The notes below the pieces were generated by a model. It had not been told where the DNA came from, searched no databases, and worked only from the letters and a program-made list of their open reading frames with translations. The position numbers and the translations under genes are program-made. Shown here piece by piece: positions 1-7,295 of a stretch of DNA of 64,000 bases. The DNA is taken from NCBI GenBank assembly GCA_039990395.1, contig JBDXFZ010000144.1, positions 1 to 64,000 on the forward strand, written 5' to 3'. The stretch comes from CALINF01 sp039990395. Lineage in GTDB: Bacteria; Pseudomonadota; Gammaproteobacteria; Pseudomonadales; Halieaceae. Within the stretch, counting starts at the first letter, position 1; every line of letters begins with the position of its first letter.

Positions 1-142
1 CGAATGCCACTGCTTCGCCACCCCAGACTTCAGCGCAAACGCGTGTCAGCGCAGCTGTCAGAGTTGTTTTGCCGTGGTCAACGTGACCAATGGTGCCCAC
101 GTTCACGTGGGGCTTCGTACGCTCAAATGCTTCTTTTGCCAT
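1..142 (-). CDS. tuf: Elongation factor Tu, N-terminal fragment (cut by window edge)
   Basis: The reverse strand from 142 down to 1 encodes the start of EF-Tu, the GTPase that delivers aminoacyl-tRNA to the ribosome. The visible part begins MAKEAFERTKPHVNVGTIGH and contains the P-loop GHVDHGKTT followed by LTAALTRVCAE. The ATG is at 142-140. The rest of the gene lies off the left edge. It sits directly downstream of four tRNA genes on the same strand, the arrangement of the tufB copy in Escherichia coli (thrU-tyrU-glyT-thrT-tufB), so it is probably cotranscribed with them. Confidence 0.97.
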   Translation of the reverse strand, partial: MAKEAFERTKPHVNVGTIGHVDHGKTTLTAALTRVCAEVWGGEAVAF

Positions 143-261
143 TACGACAGTCTCCTGTACAACGGCCTCGGCCGTCTGGTTGAAACGCTAACTACCAACC
201 TACTCGTTAAAAAATTTTGCCCTTTGCCTGCTGCCCACTCAGACCTTTCTACATCCGGAAG

Positions 262-337
<76 letters not shown>

Positions 338-354
338 ATTACAGCTTCCTAAAT

Positions 355-428
<74 letters not shown>

Positions 429-456
429 CAATACCTCAGCCAAATCCACTAACTAA

Positions 457-540
457 TGGTGGAGGGGGGTGGATTCGAACCACCGAAGCTTTCGCGTCAG
501 ATTTACAGTCTGATCCCTTTGGCCACTCGGGAACCCCTCC
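457..540 (-). tRNA. tyrU: tRNA-Tyr(GTA)
   Basis: An 84-nt class II tRNA on the reverse strand with a long variable arm and encoded CCA. The acceptor stem is GGAGGGG/CCCCTCC and the anticodon loop CTGTAAA gives GTA. It is the second tRNA of the operon; about 190 bp separate it from the upstream tRNA-Thr(TGT), a wider gap than the others, and I see no gene in that gap. Confidence 0.96.
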
Positions 541-733
541 GAAAGGCGGCATATTGTCCAGACGGCCAACTCCTTTGTCAACCGTTTCTTCCAGTAAAAT
601 TATCAACTTACGTTACTTTCGCCACTTCTGACAAAAGCACTGTCGAAAGCCCAAAATCAGGCCCGAACACAGACCCTCACCACACTCAAAGTGAGCAATT
701 TATGATCAATTTGGGGCTTTACGGAGGTTGGAA

Positions 734-809
734 TGGAGCTGGCGAGAGGAATCGAACCCCCGACCGGCTGATTACAAATCAGCTGCTCTACCTACTGAGC
801 TACGCCAGC
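734..809 (-). tRNA. thrU: tRNA-Thr(TGT), first gene of the tRNA-tuf operon
   Basis: A 76-nt cloverleaf on the reverse strand with encoded CCA. The acceptor stem is GCTGGCG/CGCCAGC and the anticodon loop TTTGTAA gives TGT. Its first 38 nucleotides (809 to 772), up to the 3' side of the anticodon loop, and everything upstream as far as the -35 box belong to a 130-bp segment present again at 3486-3615. The gene itself is intact. The second copy holds only the 5' half and cannot form a tRNA. Confidence 0.96.
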
Positions 810-901
810 CTTTCCAAGCCTTACTCACCCAACAGGCCACTGGAAGGGGGCCGGATTGCGTGAGGTGCGCGATTCTAGACAAAGACTAGGCACGATGCAA
901 T
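772..901. repeat. 130-bp direct repeat, copy A (tRNA-Thr 5' half plus promoter)
   Basis: This segment matches 3486-3615 at 129 of 130 positions; the single difference is in aacaggcc here versus aaaaggcc in copy B. It spans the anticodon loop of the Thr-TGT tRNA to one base beyond the -35 box of its promoter. The two copies are in direct orientation and bracket about 2.6 kb (902-3485) carrying three genes. The pattern resembles the attachment-site duplication left by tRNA-targeting recombination, except that the duplicated half is the 5' half and not the usual 3' half. No integrase gene is present. Confidence 0.95.
872..900 (-). promoter_or_regulatory. Promoter of the tRNA-tuf operon (copy A)
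   Basis: On the reverse strand a -35 box TTGCAT (900-895) and a -10 box TAGAAT (877-872) are separated by exactly 17 bp. A GC-rich CGCGCACC follows the -10 box, the discriminator expected of stringently controlled stable-RNA promoters. The duplicated region ends one base upstream of the -35 box, so any native upstream (UP) element has been replaced by inserted DNA here, while copy B (3586-3614) keeps the original flank. Confidence 0.75.
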
Positions 902-1077
902 AGGTCAAGACCAGGAAAGTGGCGGGTATCTGCATGTCTTCCGGGATGAGGGCTTTTCACGCGCATTTCATGACAATCTACACACAAAATCGCGGTATAT
1001 GAGGCGAGCTGCTCAATACCTGAACCCTGGCTAACGCTAACATTCGCCCATTAGTTAACGTTGTCTAAGGATGAGCT

Positions 1078-1653
1078 GTGAAAAGTCTAAATGGATTTGG
1101 CAGGAAGGTTGCGGTTTGGTTGGGTGCAGCGTCAATTAGTTTTTCGGCCCTGAGCACCTTCTCATCTGCCAACGCGCATGCTCAATCGGGATTAACATTT
1201 TTTCCCGACCCGCTGGATATCGGGGAAATAGCTGTAGGGACATTCGATAATGTCTCTTTTGAGGTAATTAACTCAACTCCAACAGATATAACCATAAACA
1301 CGCTTAGCGTAATTGGCATCGCCGGTGACGTCTGGGTTGCAGGGCCGGACTGTGAGCGAACCGGGTTTAATACGGTGGTCCCCAGCATGTCAAATTGCAC
1401 GCTTTTTATTAGTATAGGTCCTACAATTCTGGGGCCAGCCACAGGTTCGATTAGGGTAGAAAGTGATGCCCCCAGCTCCCCTGACTCCCTAACCGTGCTC
1501 GTCACTGGCATGGAACTCCATATGGCCTGCGATAATATCTATGATATGGATGAGCTGTATCGGTCAATGGGAATTCAAGTCAGTGAAGAGCAGGGAATGG
1601 CTGTAGAGACTTGCCTTGGCTACATCCAGCAGGTCAATGATCTCGTAGACTGA
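1078..1653 (+). CDS. Secreted Ig-like (HYDIN/DUF1573-type) domain protein
   Basis: 191 aa, GTG start at 1078 preceded by AAGGA six bases upstream. Residues 1-35 form a signal peptide ending ANAHA. Residues 40-145 read like the beta-sandwich domain found in HYDIN/ASPM-SPD-2 and choice-of-anchor proteins: FFPDPLDIGEIAVGT at the start, a central NCTLFISIGP, and a closing SIRVESDAPSS...VLVTG. The last 45 residues are acidic and have two cysteines. No enzyme motif is visible. It is the first of three coupled genes inside the segment bracketed by the 130-bp repeats; its stop overlaps the next start (TGATG). The role is unknown; an adhesive or scaffold function in the periplasm or outside the cell is only a guess. 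Confidence 0.7.
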   Translation: MKSLNGFGRKVAVWLGAASISFSALSTFSSANAHAQSGLTFFPDPLDIGEIAVGTFDNVSFEVINSTPTDITINTLSVIGIAGDVWVAGPDCERTGFNTVVPSMSNCTLFISIGPTILGPATGSIRVESDAPSSPDSLTVLVTGMELHMACDNIYDMDELYRSMGIQVSEEQGMAVETCLGYIQQVNDLVD

Positions 1654-1838
1654 TGGTTCTAATGGAATGTGTGTGGCTGGCTATTTTCTTGTTGCTCGGA
1701 ATAGTTTCAGGCACTGCCCGAGCCTGCATCCATGATCTGAGGTTCCGCGATTACTTTTTGGACGCCCAGTTACTTGCAACACCCCATTTATACTTCTTAT
1801 ACTCAATCCGCCTCTGTCTTGGGAGAGATCGTCTATGA
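1653..1838 (+). CDS. Small 61-aa hydrophobic protein, unknown
   Basis: The start overlaps the upstream stop as TGATG and the stop overlaps the CotH start as ATGA, so the reading frame fits exactly between its neighbours. Residues 5-25 form a hydrophobic segment (VWLAIFLLLGIVSG followed by TARAC), like a signal peptide or membrane anchor, and the remainder is aromatic-rich. I recognise no family. Coupling at both ends argues that it is translated, but it could also be a passive frame that carries ribosomes from gene 1 to the kinase gene. Confidence 0.45.
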   Translation: MVLMECVWLAIFLLLGIVSGTARACIHDLRFRDYFLDAQLLATPHLYFLYSIRLCLGRDRL

Positions 1839-3235
1839 AATTGCGCTGCCGTAATATTTTTCTTGTTCTGCTAGTGATAATTGGGAATAGAGTCCACGCT
1901 GCATTACCTGACTGGCCTCAACTTTATGACACATCAACTGTACCAGCCCTGAACGTACAGTTACGTGAAACTGACTGGAACACTATTCTGGCCGATGAAA
2001 CTTTTGATGTAGAGGTGCCTGCTCTCTTCTGGGCGAACCAGGACGGTCCTGAATCTGCCATTCTGGTATCCATAAGGCGCAAGAGCGCGACCCCCATCAA
2101 TGGCAAGGTCAGCTTCAAAATTGATATAAACGAATACGAAGATGATGACCCCAGAGCTCAAGGGCTTTGGCATGGGGTAAAAAAACTTAGCCTGGAGAAT
2201 GGTGACGACGTTGATATCGTCTCAGAAGGTATTGCATGGGCAATGCACAGGATTGCTGTAGAACAGGGTATATATCCTGCGGGACACCTTCCCGGCAAGG
2301 CGAACTGGGCCACACTCACCCCATACCTGACGCAGGGATGCATTGCGGAACCCTGCGGACCTTTTGATTTGGGTGAAGTATTCTTAGTACTAGACCCATT
2401 GGTTTATCTTAACGTAGAGCAACCCGACAAGTCCTTTTTAAAAAACAGAGACCTGTGGATCAGCGAAGAGACGTGGCTTTACAAGCAAGATGAACCTGCT
2501 CTTCCTGCAGAAATAAAAGAAGCCGGATGCCCAGAGGAAGTGCCAAACAGCCCAGTTGTGAACGCACTGCAATGCGCTCCATTTATCGCTGGCAGGGAGG
2601 GGGGCTCCAGAGGAAAAAAAGACCGAAATAGTGAGCCATCCGTTGAAACTTGCGACATGGCGGTTGTCAATGAGCTAGTTGATATGGATATTCTCCTGGT
2701 TCAAGCTGCTATTGGGGCATTTTCAGCGAACAGAGACGATACATTCGGGAATGAGCACAACTACTATTTCCTGGACTACTCCGCACCAGGGAACTGTCAA
2801 ATTCTTCCCGATCCCTATGCTCTCGAGGCTCGAAAGAGACTACATTTTCCCTGGGATTTAGACGCCTCACTAACGAAGGTAGATCGAAACGTATATGGGG
2901 ATCTCCAGGGTAACAGGAGAAAAATCAAACTTTCCCAAACCGGTTATCAACGACTATTGCTCGAGGACTACAACAATGGAGAGCTAGCATTTCGGACAAT
3001 GTACAACACGGCATTGCTTGAAATGGCTGGTGAGGATTTTATGGCAGGCCTATTCGATACTCTCGACGATATTCAATTGGTGATAGGTGATGCCCTGGAA
3101 GCAGACCCAAACAGTAAAATTTCAAGCGCAGGCAGTCATATTCAGAACGTGAAAAACTTTCTGTCAGAGCGTGCAAATATTGTTCGCGAGCAGGTTTGCC
3201 TCGACAATCCCGGGCTAAATGGCTGCGCGCCCTAG
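1835..3235 (+). CDS. CotH family secreted protein kinase
   Basis: 466 aa with an N-terminal signal peptide ending near RVHAALP. The CotH fold is indicated by the middle and late part: KNRDLWISEETWLYKQDE, a segment rich in N and D around NRDDTFGNEHNYYFLDY, and the metal-binding signature FPWDLDASL near residue 347, equivalent to the D-x-D of CotH kinases. CotH proteins are atypical kinases first described in Bacillus spore coats and also common in non-sporulating bacteria as secreted proteins. The start overlaps the 61-aa ORF by ATGA. It is the last gene of the inserted segment. Its partner and substrate are unknown; the upstream secreted Ig-like protein is a candidate. Confidence 0.82.
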   Translation: MKLRCRNIFLVLLVIIGNRVHAALPDWPQLYDTSTVPALNVQLRETDWNTILADETFDVEVPALFWANQDGPESAILVSIRRKSATPINGKVSFKIDINEYEDDDPRAQGLWHGVKKLSLENGDDVDIVSEGIAWAMHRIAVEQGIYPAGHLPGKANWATLTPYLTQGCIAEPCGPFDLGEVFLVLDPLVYLNVEQPDKSFLKNRDLWISEETWLYKQDEPALPAEIKEAGCPEEVPNSPVVNALQCAPFIAGREGGSRGKKDRNSEPSVETCDMAVVNELVDMDILLVQAAIGAFSANRDDTFGNEHNYYFLDYSAPGNCQILPDPYALEARKRLHFPWDLDASLTKVDRNVYGDLQGNRRKIKLSQTGYQRLLLEDYNNGELAFRTMYNTALLEMAGEDFMAGLFDTLDDIQLVIGDALEADPNSKISSAGSHIQNVKNFLSERANIVREQVCLDNPGLNGCAP

Positions 3236-3485
3236 GCTGAGGCTAGCGATCATAAAAAAGCAGGCCCTCGATCAAGTCCCATTAAGATACTTAGGCTGTA
3301 ATCGGGACGGGGGCCTCGTATACCGCTGCATTTAGCCAGTCTTGCAGCACGAAACGGCCCCCCAAAACGTACAGTAGTTCACCAAGCTCGGTATACGTTC
3401 AGTCGTGACCTGCTTGTCATAGCGGCAAGCAAAAACGAGAAAGATTTCTTTGAGTTACTGGCGCTTAGAAACTGACTCCAAGGTC
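3236..3485. other. Non-coding right end of the inserted segment
   Basis: About 250 bp between the CotH stop and repeat copy B. I see no credible reading frame. A weak inverted pair, caggccctcga (3261-3271) against gggggcctcg (3308-3317), could form a terminator-like hairpin but lacks a T run. No recombinase gene or clear inverted element end is visible. Confidence 0.4.
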
Positions 3486-3615
3486 TTACAAATCAGCTGC
3501 TCTACCTACTGAGCTACGCCAGCCTTTCCAAGCCTTACTCACCCAAAAGGCCACTGGAAGGGGGCCGGATTGCGTGAGGTGCGCGATTCTAGACAAAGAC
3601 TAGGCACGATGCAAT
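3486..3615. repeat. 130-bp direct repeat, copy B (truncated tRNA-Thr 5' half plus promoter)
   Basis: 129/130 identical to 772-901. It contains the 5' half of the Thr-TGT tRNA (3523 down to 3486) with nothing resembling the 3' half to its left, so it is a tRNA gene remnant. To its right lies the end of coaX, the neighbour expected from E. coli synteny (birA-coaA-thrU), so this copy probably occupies the ancestral flank. Confidence 0.95.
3586..3614 (-). promoter_or_regulatory. Duplicate stable-RNA promoter (copy B)
   Basis: The same -35 TTGCAT (3614-3609), 17-bp spacer, -10 TAGAAT (3591-3586) and GC-rich discriminator as copy A, here with an A/T-rich upstream flank (GAAAATTTC on the reverse strand near 3628-3636) that could be the original UP element. 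Transcription from it would run leftward through the tRNA half and antisense into the CotH gene. Confidence 0.6.
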
Positions 3616-3660
3616 CGTCTGTGGAGAAATTTTCAGGGTTGATTGAAACTCGGCCTTCAA

Positions 3661-4416
3661 CTAGCCCTCGCCAGCCACCAACTCTAGTCCCTCAAACACT
3701 AGGTCCTCTGTATAAGAGGACTCGTGTCCCGTAAGCTCTGCCAGCAAACGCCCCGCTCCGCCTGTGATGAATACACGGTCACGGTCCGCATCAAAGTGCG
3801 CGACGCGCAACGCTAGGTCTACCGCGCCAGCCTGAGCCAAAGCGATACCATGCCGCACGGCCTCGGCCGTAGACACGCCTGGGTTCAAACGGTAATCCGG
3901 CGCCTCTTCGAATCGTACATTGTCTGTATCCAACAGCAGGGCGCGCTCCATCAAGGCAGGCCCCGGAATGATATAGCCCCCGTCGTGCTGGCCCTTCTGG
4001 CTTACCCAGTCGATGGTGAGCGCAGAACCGACATCAACAACGCAGCAGCGCTGGGTGGTGAAATTGCGCGCCGCCACCATCGCAAGCCAACGATCCACGC
4101 CCATCCTGCTGGGCTCTTGATAACTGTTAACCAGATCACCGAAGCGTTCTGCAGAACGGGCGAACCAGGGGTGCACGCCCTCTGGTAGCGAGAGCTGGCT
4201 CACCAGTTGCGCATTCTTGTGCGCATCGGCCACGCTCGATAGCCATACTCTTGAGGCCTGTTTTGCCGCCGACTGTATCTCGGCCAGCCCCTGCTGGCCG
4301 TCGATGTGAAAGGAGCCTCGCTCGACCACAGAGTTCGCGCCGCCTGTCGGCATTTTCATCAGTCGCCACTTGGCGCTGGAGTTGCCAACATCAAGCTGTA
4401 GACAGTGCTCACTCAT
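3661..4416 (-). CDS. coaX: Type III pantothenate kinase
   Basis: 251 aa. It phosphorylates pantothenate in the first step of coenzyme A synthesis. Family motifs are in order: DVGNSSAKW near the N-terminus (phosphate-binding loop), GVDRWLAMVAA mid-protein, DVGSALTIDW (second ASKHA phosphate loop) and GGYIIPG. The length is normal for CoaX. Its ATG overlaps the birA stop by four bases, so the two are translationally coupled. In E. coli the same position, between birA and the thrU operon, holds the unrelated coaA, so this is a non-orthologous replacement with conserved synteny. Confidence 0.95.
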   Translation of the reverse strand: MSEHCLQLDVGNSSAKWRLMKMPTGGANSVVERGSFHIDGQQGLAEIQSAAKQASRVWLSSVADAHKNAQLVSQLSLPEGVHPWFARSAERFGDLVNSYQEPSRMGVDRWLAMVAARNFTTQRCCVVDVGSALTIDWVSQKGQHDGGYIIPGPALMERALLLDTDNVRFEEAPDYRLNPGVSTAEAVRHGIALAQAGAVDLALRVAHFDADRDRVFITGGAGRLLAELTGHESSYTEDLVFEGLELVAGEG

Positions 4417-5399
4417 TGTTTGCGTACCGGTCTCATGGACACCTCTCCACCAAAAAACAGTTCAATACCCGCAGCGGTCTCTAAACGCAGCGCGCCGGTT
4501 TCATCAACTCCTCGAGCTACCCCCTCCTGTCGCTGATCTCCACTGATCAGAACCACTGGCTCGCTCGCGTAGGCGTCCAGCGCCAGCCACTCATCTCGCC
4601 AACTTTCAAAACCGGCGGACTCGTATTGCGAGAGCATCGGCAGCAGTTCGTTGAGCAAGGCAGCCAGTAAACGACTGCGATCGGGCATCTCTGCATCGCG
4701 CGCTATATCAACCCAAGTCTGGTCGATGGCGGCAGAGGCCATCTCTGGCATCGCCACATTTATACCCACACCCACGACAACCTGGCAGGCACCATCTGGC
4801 TTGCTCCTTAATTCAAGCAGTATACCGCCCAACTTGGCATCGCCAATGAGCACATCGTTGGGCCACTTCAACCGAACATTGTCGACACTGCAAGCAGACA
4901 ACGCGCGTGACACCGCCACACCCACCGCAAGGCTTAGCCCCTCTAACGCGGCAGGGCCCGACGCATATTCCCATAGAATAGAGAGATAAATATTGCGACC
5001 AAACGGACTCACCCAATGACGGCCACGACGACCTCGTCCCGCAGTTTGCTGCTCTGCGACGCAGACTGTACCGGCGCAGATACCCTGCCCTGCCTGCCTT
5101 AGCAACTCAGCATTAGTTGAATCAATGCTTGGGTGTAACTGAAAGCTCGTGAGCAACTGCGCCGCTACCGGCGACAGGCACTGATGCACCATTGCCGTAT
5201 TCAGCAGGCTTAAGCCGCCTGGAATTCGATAACCTTTATCTGCTCTGGATTCGAGCTCTACTCCCCATTGCTCTACCTCGTGCAAGTGGCGAGATAACTC
5301 AGCAGCATTCAGACCTGATGCTGAGACCAACTCAGCCTCTGAGTGGAAGAGACCATCTGCAAGTAGCGCAAGCAAAGGGTTGGGATTAACTGGAGACAT
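4413..5399 (-). CDS. birA: Biotin-[acetyl-CoA-carboxylase] ligase / biotin operon repressor
   Basis: 328 aa. An N-terminal winged-helix domain (about 1-65, including LLALLADGLFHSEAELVSASG) indicates the bifunctional repressor-ligase. The catalytic domain has the biotinyl-AMP loop GRGRRGRHWVSPFG, then KWPNDVLIGDAKLGGILLE and GVGINVAMP, followed by an SH3-like C-terminus. It attaches biotin to carboxylases; the biotinylated MCC subunit encoded at 9708-11702 is a likely client. It is transcribed away from liuR across a 254-bp divergent region. Confidence 0.95.
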   Translation of the reverse strand: MSPVNPNPLLALLADGLFHSEAELVSASGLNAAELSRHLHEVEQWGVELESRADKGYRIPGGLSLLNTAMVHQCLSPVAAQLLTSFQLHPSIDSTNAELLRQAGQGICAGTVCVAEQQTAGRGRRGRHWVSPFGRNIYLSILWEYASGPAALEGLSLAVGVAVSRALSACSVDNVRLKWPNDVLIGDAKLGGILLELRSKPDGACQVVVGVGINVAMPEMASAAIDQTWVDIARDAEMPDRSRLLAALLNELLPMLSQYESAGFESWRDEWLALDAYASEPVVLISGDQRQEGVARGVDETGALRLETAAGIELFFGGEVSMRPVRKQ

Positions 5400-5585
5400 G
5401 GATGACCTTAAAACAGGTGCTTAGAGTGAAATACGGGCGGGCAAAGTACGATCATATCAGACGAACGGGTCGTCTTGCGGGGCCACAGCTATCTCCCACC
5501 CTTTATACCAAGTGCCTCACCACACAATGAGATCACTTCCCAAAATCGATTAGCGCCTAACCACAATCTTCATTTCGTTTACACA

Positions 5586-5614
5586 TTGACCTTTACGTTA
5601 ACGTAAACTATAGT
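5586..5614 (+). promoter_or_regulatory. liu promoter with LiuR-type palindromic operator
   Basis: A -35 box TTGACC (5586-5591) and a -10 box TATAGT (5609-5614) flank a perfect 16-bp palindrome TTTACGTTAACGTAAA (5592-5607). The palindrome lies within the 17-bp spacer, where MerR-family regulators bind. Position, symmetry and the adjacent MerR gene indicate autoregulation and control of the liu operon. The motif is the kind expected for LiuR sites in Proteobacteria. Confidence 0.8.
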
Positions 5615-5653
5615 TCGATCTGTTATCTCATTCACGCAGCAGGTAGGTCCACA

Positions 5654-6031
5654 GTGGCAGAGCAAACCTACACCATATCGGAGCTCGCAAAAGAGTTTGA
5701 TGTGACTACCCGCACCATTCGGTTTTATGAGGAAAAGGGTTACATCCATCCTCTACGCGAAGGGAGTAAGCGCTTATTCACCGCAGCCGACAGGGTGCGC
5801 ATTCAGTTGATCTTGCGTGGCAAACGCATTGGCCTGAGCTTGCAAGAAAGTGTAGACGTGATCGATATGTACGATCCCAAGCACAACAATGCAGAGCAGC
5901 TACACTCCCTTAAAGCCACTGTTCAGGAGCGTCGCAGCCTGCTCGAGCGCCAGCAGAAAGATATCAACGATATGCTCGATAGTTTGGCCGACGTTGAGGC
6001 CATGTGCGAGCAGGCATTACAGAACACATAA
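5654..6031 (+). CDS. liuR: MerR-family regulator of branched-chain amino acid catabolism (LiuR)
   Basis: 125 aa, GTG start at 5654 with AGGTAGG upstream. The N-terminal MerR winged helix reads YTISELAKEFDVTTRTIRFYEEKG, with LREGSKRLFTAADRVRIQLI in the wing, followed by a dimerisation helix rich in charged residues (about 75-120). There is no metal-binding cysteine pair; the single late Cys fits the LiuR subgroup, which senses acyl-CoA or leucine-derived metabolites. It lies just ahead of liuABCDE and behind the palindromic promoter, and is most likely cotranscribed with them. Confidence 0.92.
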   Translation: MAEQTYTISELAKEFDVTTRTIRFYEEKGYIHPLREGSKRLFTAADRVRIQLILRGKRIGLSLQESVDVIDMYDPKHNNAEQLHSLKATVQERRSLLERQQKDINDMLDSLADVEAMCEQALQNT

Positions 6032-6110
6032 GCAAAACGCCTAAACAGATAGAGATTCACTCAACTGACATTGAACGACAACCAAGCACTCACACAGTAC
6101 AGGACTGCAC

Positions 6111-7280
6111 ATGAACACAGGATATCCCTCATTGAACTTTGGCCTTGGCGAAGAAATGGACATGCTTCGGGATGCCGTCTACCAAATGTGCCAGAAAGAG
6201 ATCGCCCCACGCGCGGCGCAGATCGACCGCGATAACGAGTTCCCCGCCGATCTTTGGCGTAAGTTCGGTGATATGGGTCTATTGGGTATTACCGTAGACG
6301 AACAGTACGGAGGGTCGGGCATGGGCTACCTTGCTCACTCGATCGTGCTGGAGGAGATTAGCCGGGCATCTGCATCAGTCGGTTTATCGTACGGCGCAAT
6401 GTCCAATCTGTGCCTTAACCAAATTCAGAAAAATGGCAGCGAAGCACAAAAGCAAAAGTATCTGCCCAAGCTCTGCACCGGCGAACACGTGGGCGCTCTG
6501 GCCATGTCTGAGCCCAATGCCGGTTCCGACGTAGTAAGCATGACCCTCAATGCGAGCAAAGAGGGCGACAGCTATATCCTCAACGGCGCCAAGATGTGGA
6601 TTACCAATGGCCCAGACGCTGATGTGTATGTGATCTATGCAAAAACAGATCCTACAGCCGGCTCCAAAGGCATTACCGCATTTCTCGTAGAACGCGACTT
6701 CCCGGGGTTCTCGCGCTCACCAAAGCTCGACAAGCTGGGCATGCGCGGCTCCAACACCTGTGAGTTGGTGTTTGAAAACTGCAAAGTTCCCGCCGAGAAC
6801 GTTATGCGCAACGAAGGTGATGGCGTGAAAATTTTGATGTCGGGCCTGGACTACGAGCGAACCGTTTTGTCCGGTGGACCCGTCGGCATCATGCAAGCCT
6901 GCATAGATGAAGTGCTTCCTTATTTACACGACCGCAAGCAGTTTGGTCAGAGCATCGGTGAGTTCCAGCTAATGCAGGGCAAGCTCGCTGACATGTATGC
7001 CGATCTAAACGCGTGCCGTGCTTATCTATACGCGGTGGCGAGCGCCTGTGATCGCAATGAAGAAACACGTCAGGATTGTGCCGCAGTCATTTTGTACACC
7101 GCGGAAAAAGCCACGCAAACCGCGTTACAAGCCATTCAGGCGCTAGGCGGCTACGGTTATACCAACGACTCCAATGCAGGAAGACTGCTGCGCGACGCCA
7201 AGCTCTATGAAATAGGTGCGGGCACGTCTGAGATTCGCCGCATGTTGATTGGTCGCGAACTCTTTAACGCAACTAAATAG
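6111..7280 (+). CDS. liuA: Isovaleryl-CoA dehydrogenase
   Basis: 389 aa flavoprotein of the acyl-CoA dehydrogenase family, oxidising isovaleryl-CoA to 3-methylcrotonyl-CoA in leucine breakdown. Visible features are AMSEPNAGSDVVSM (substrate/FAD loop), KMWITNGPDADVYVIYAKTD, the C-terminal ALGGYGYTND...GTSEIRRMLIGREL, and LDYERTVLSGGP, where the glutamate position matches the catalytic base of isovaleryl-CoA dehydrogenases. First enzyme gene of the liu operon, 15 bp ahead of liuB. Confidence 0.95.
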   Translation: MNTGYPSLNFGLGEEMDMLRDAVYQMCQKEIAPRAAQIDRDNEFPADLWRKFGDMGLLGITVDEQYGGSGMGYLAHSIVLEEISRASASVGLSYGAMSNLCLNQIQKNGSEAQKQKYLPKLCTGEHVGALAMSEPNAGSDVVSMTLNASKEGDSYILNGAKMWITNGPDADVYVIYAKTDPTAGSKGITAFLVERDFPGFSRSPKLDKLGMRGSNTCELVFENCKVPAENVMRNEGDGVKILMSGLDYERTVLSGGPVGIMQACIDEVLPYLHDRKQFGQSIGEFQLMQGKLADMYADLNACRAYLYAVASACDRNEETRQDCAAVILYTAEKATQTALQAIQALGGYGYTNDSNAGRLLRDAKLYEIGAGTSEIRRMLIGRELFNATK

Positions 7281-7295
7281 ATAGGGGGATCGGCG

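Noticed and set aside
456..863. Open frame of 135 codons on the plus strand
   Set aside because: It runs through tRNA-Tyr and tRNA-Thr in antisense; the apparent protein is an artefact of tRNA sequence.
1030..1075. Possible integron attC-like site (ggctaacgctaac ... gttaacg)
   Set aside because: The boxes are too close together and no paired spacer or second site is found; no integron integrase is present.
902..3485. Insertion sequence or phage remnant
   Set aside because: There is no transposase, integrase or terminal inverted repeat; only the tRNA-derived direct repeats support mobility.
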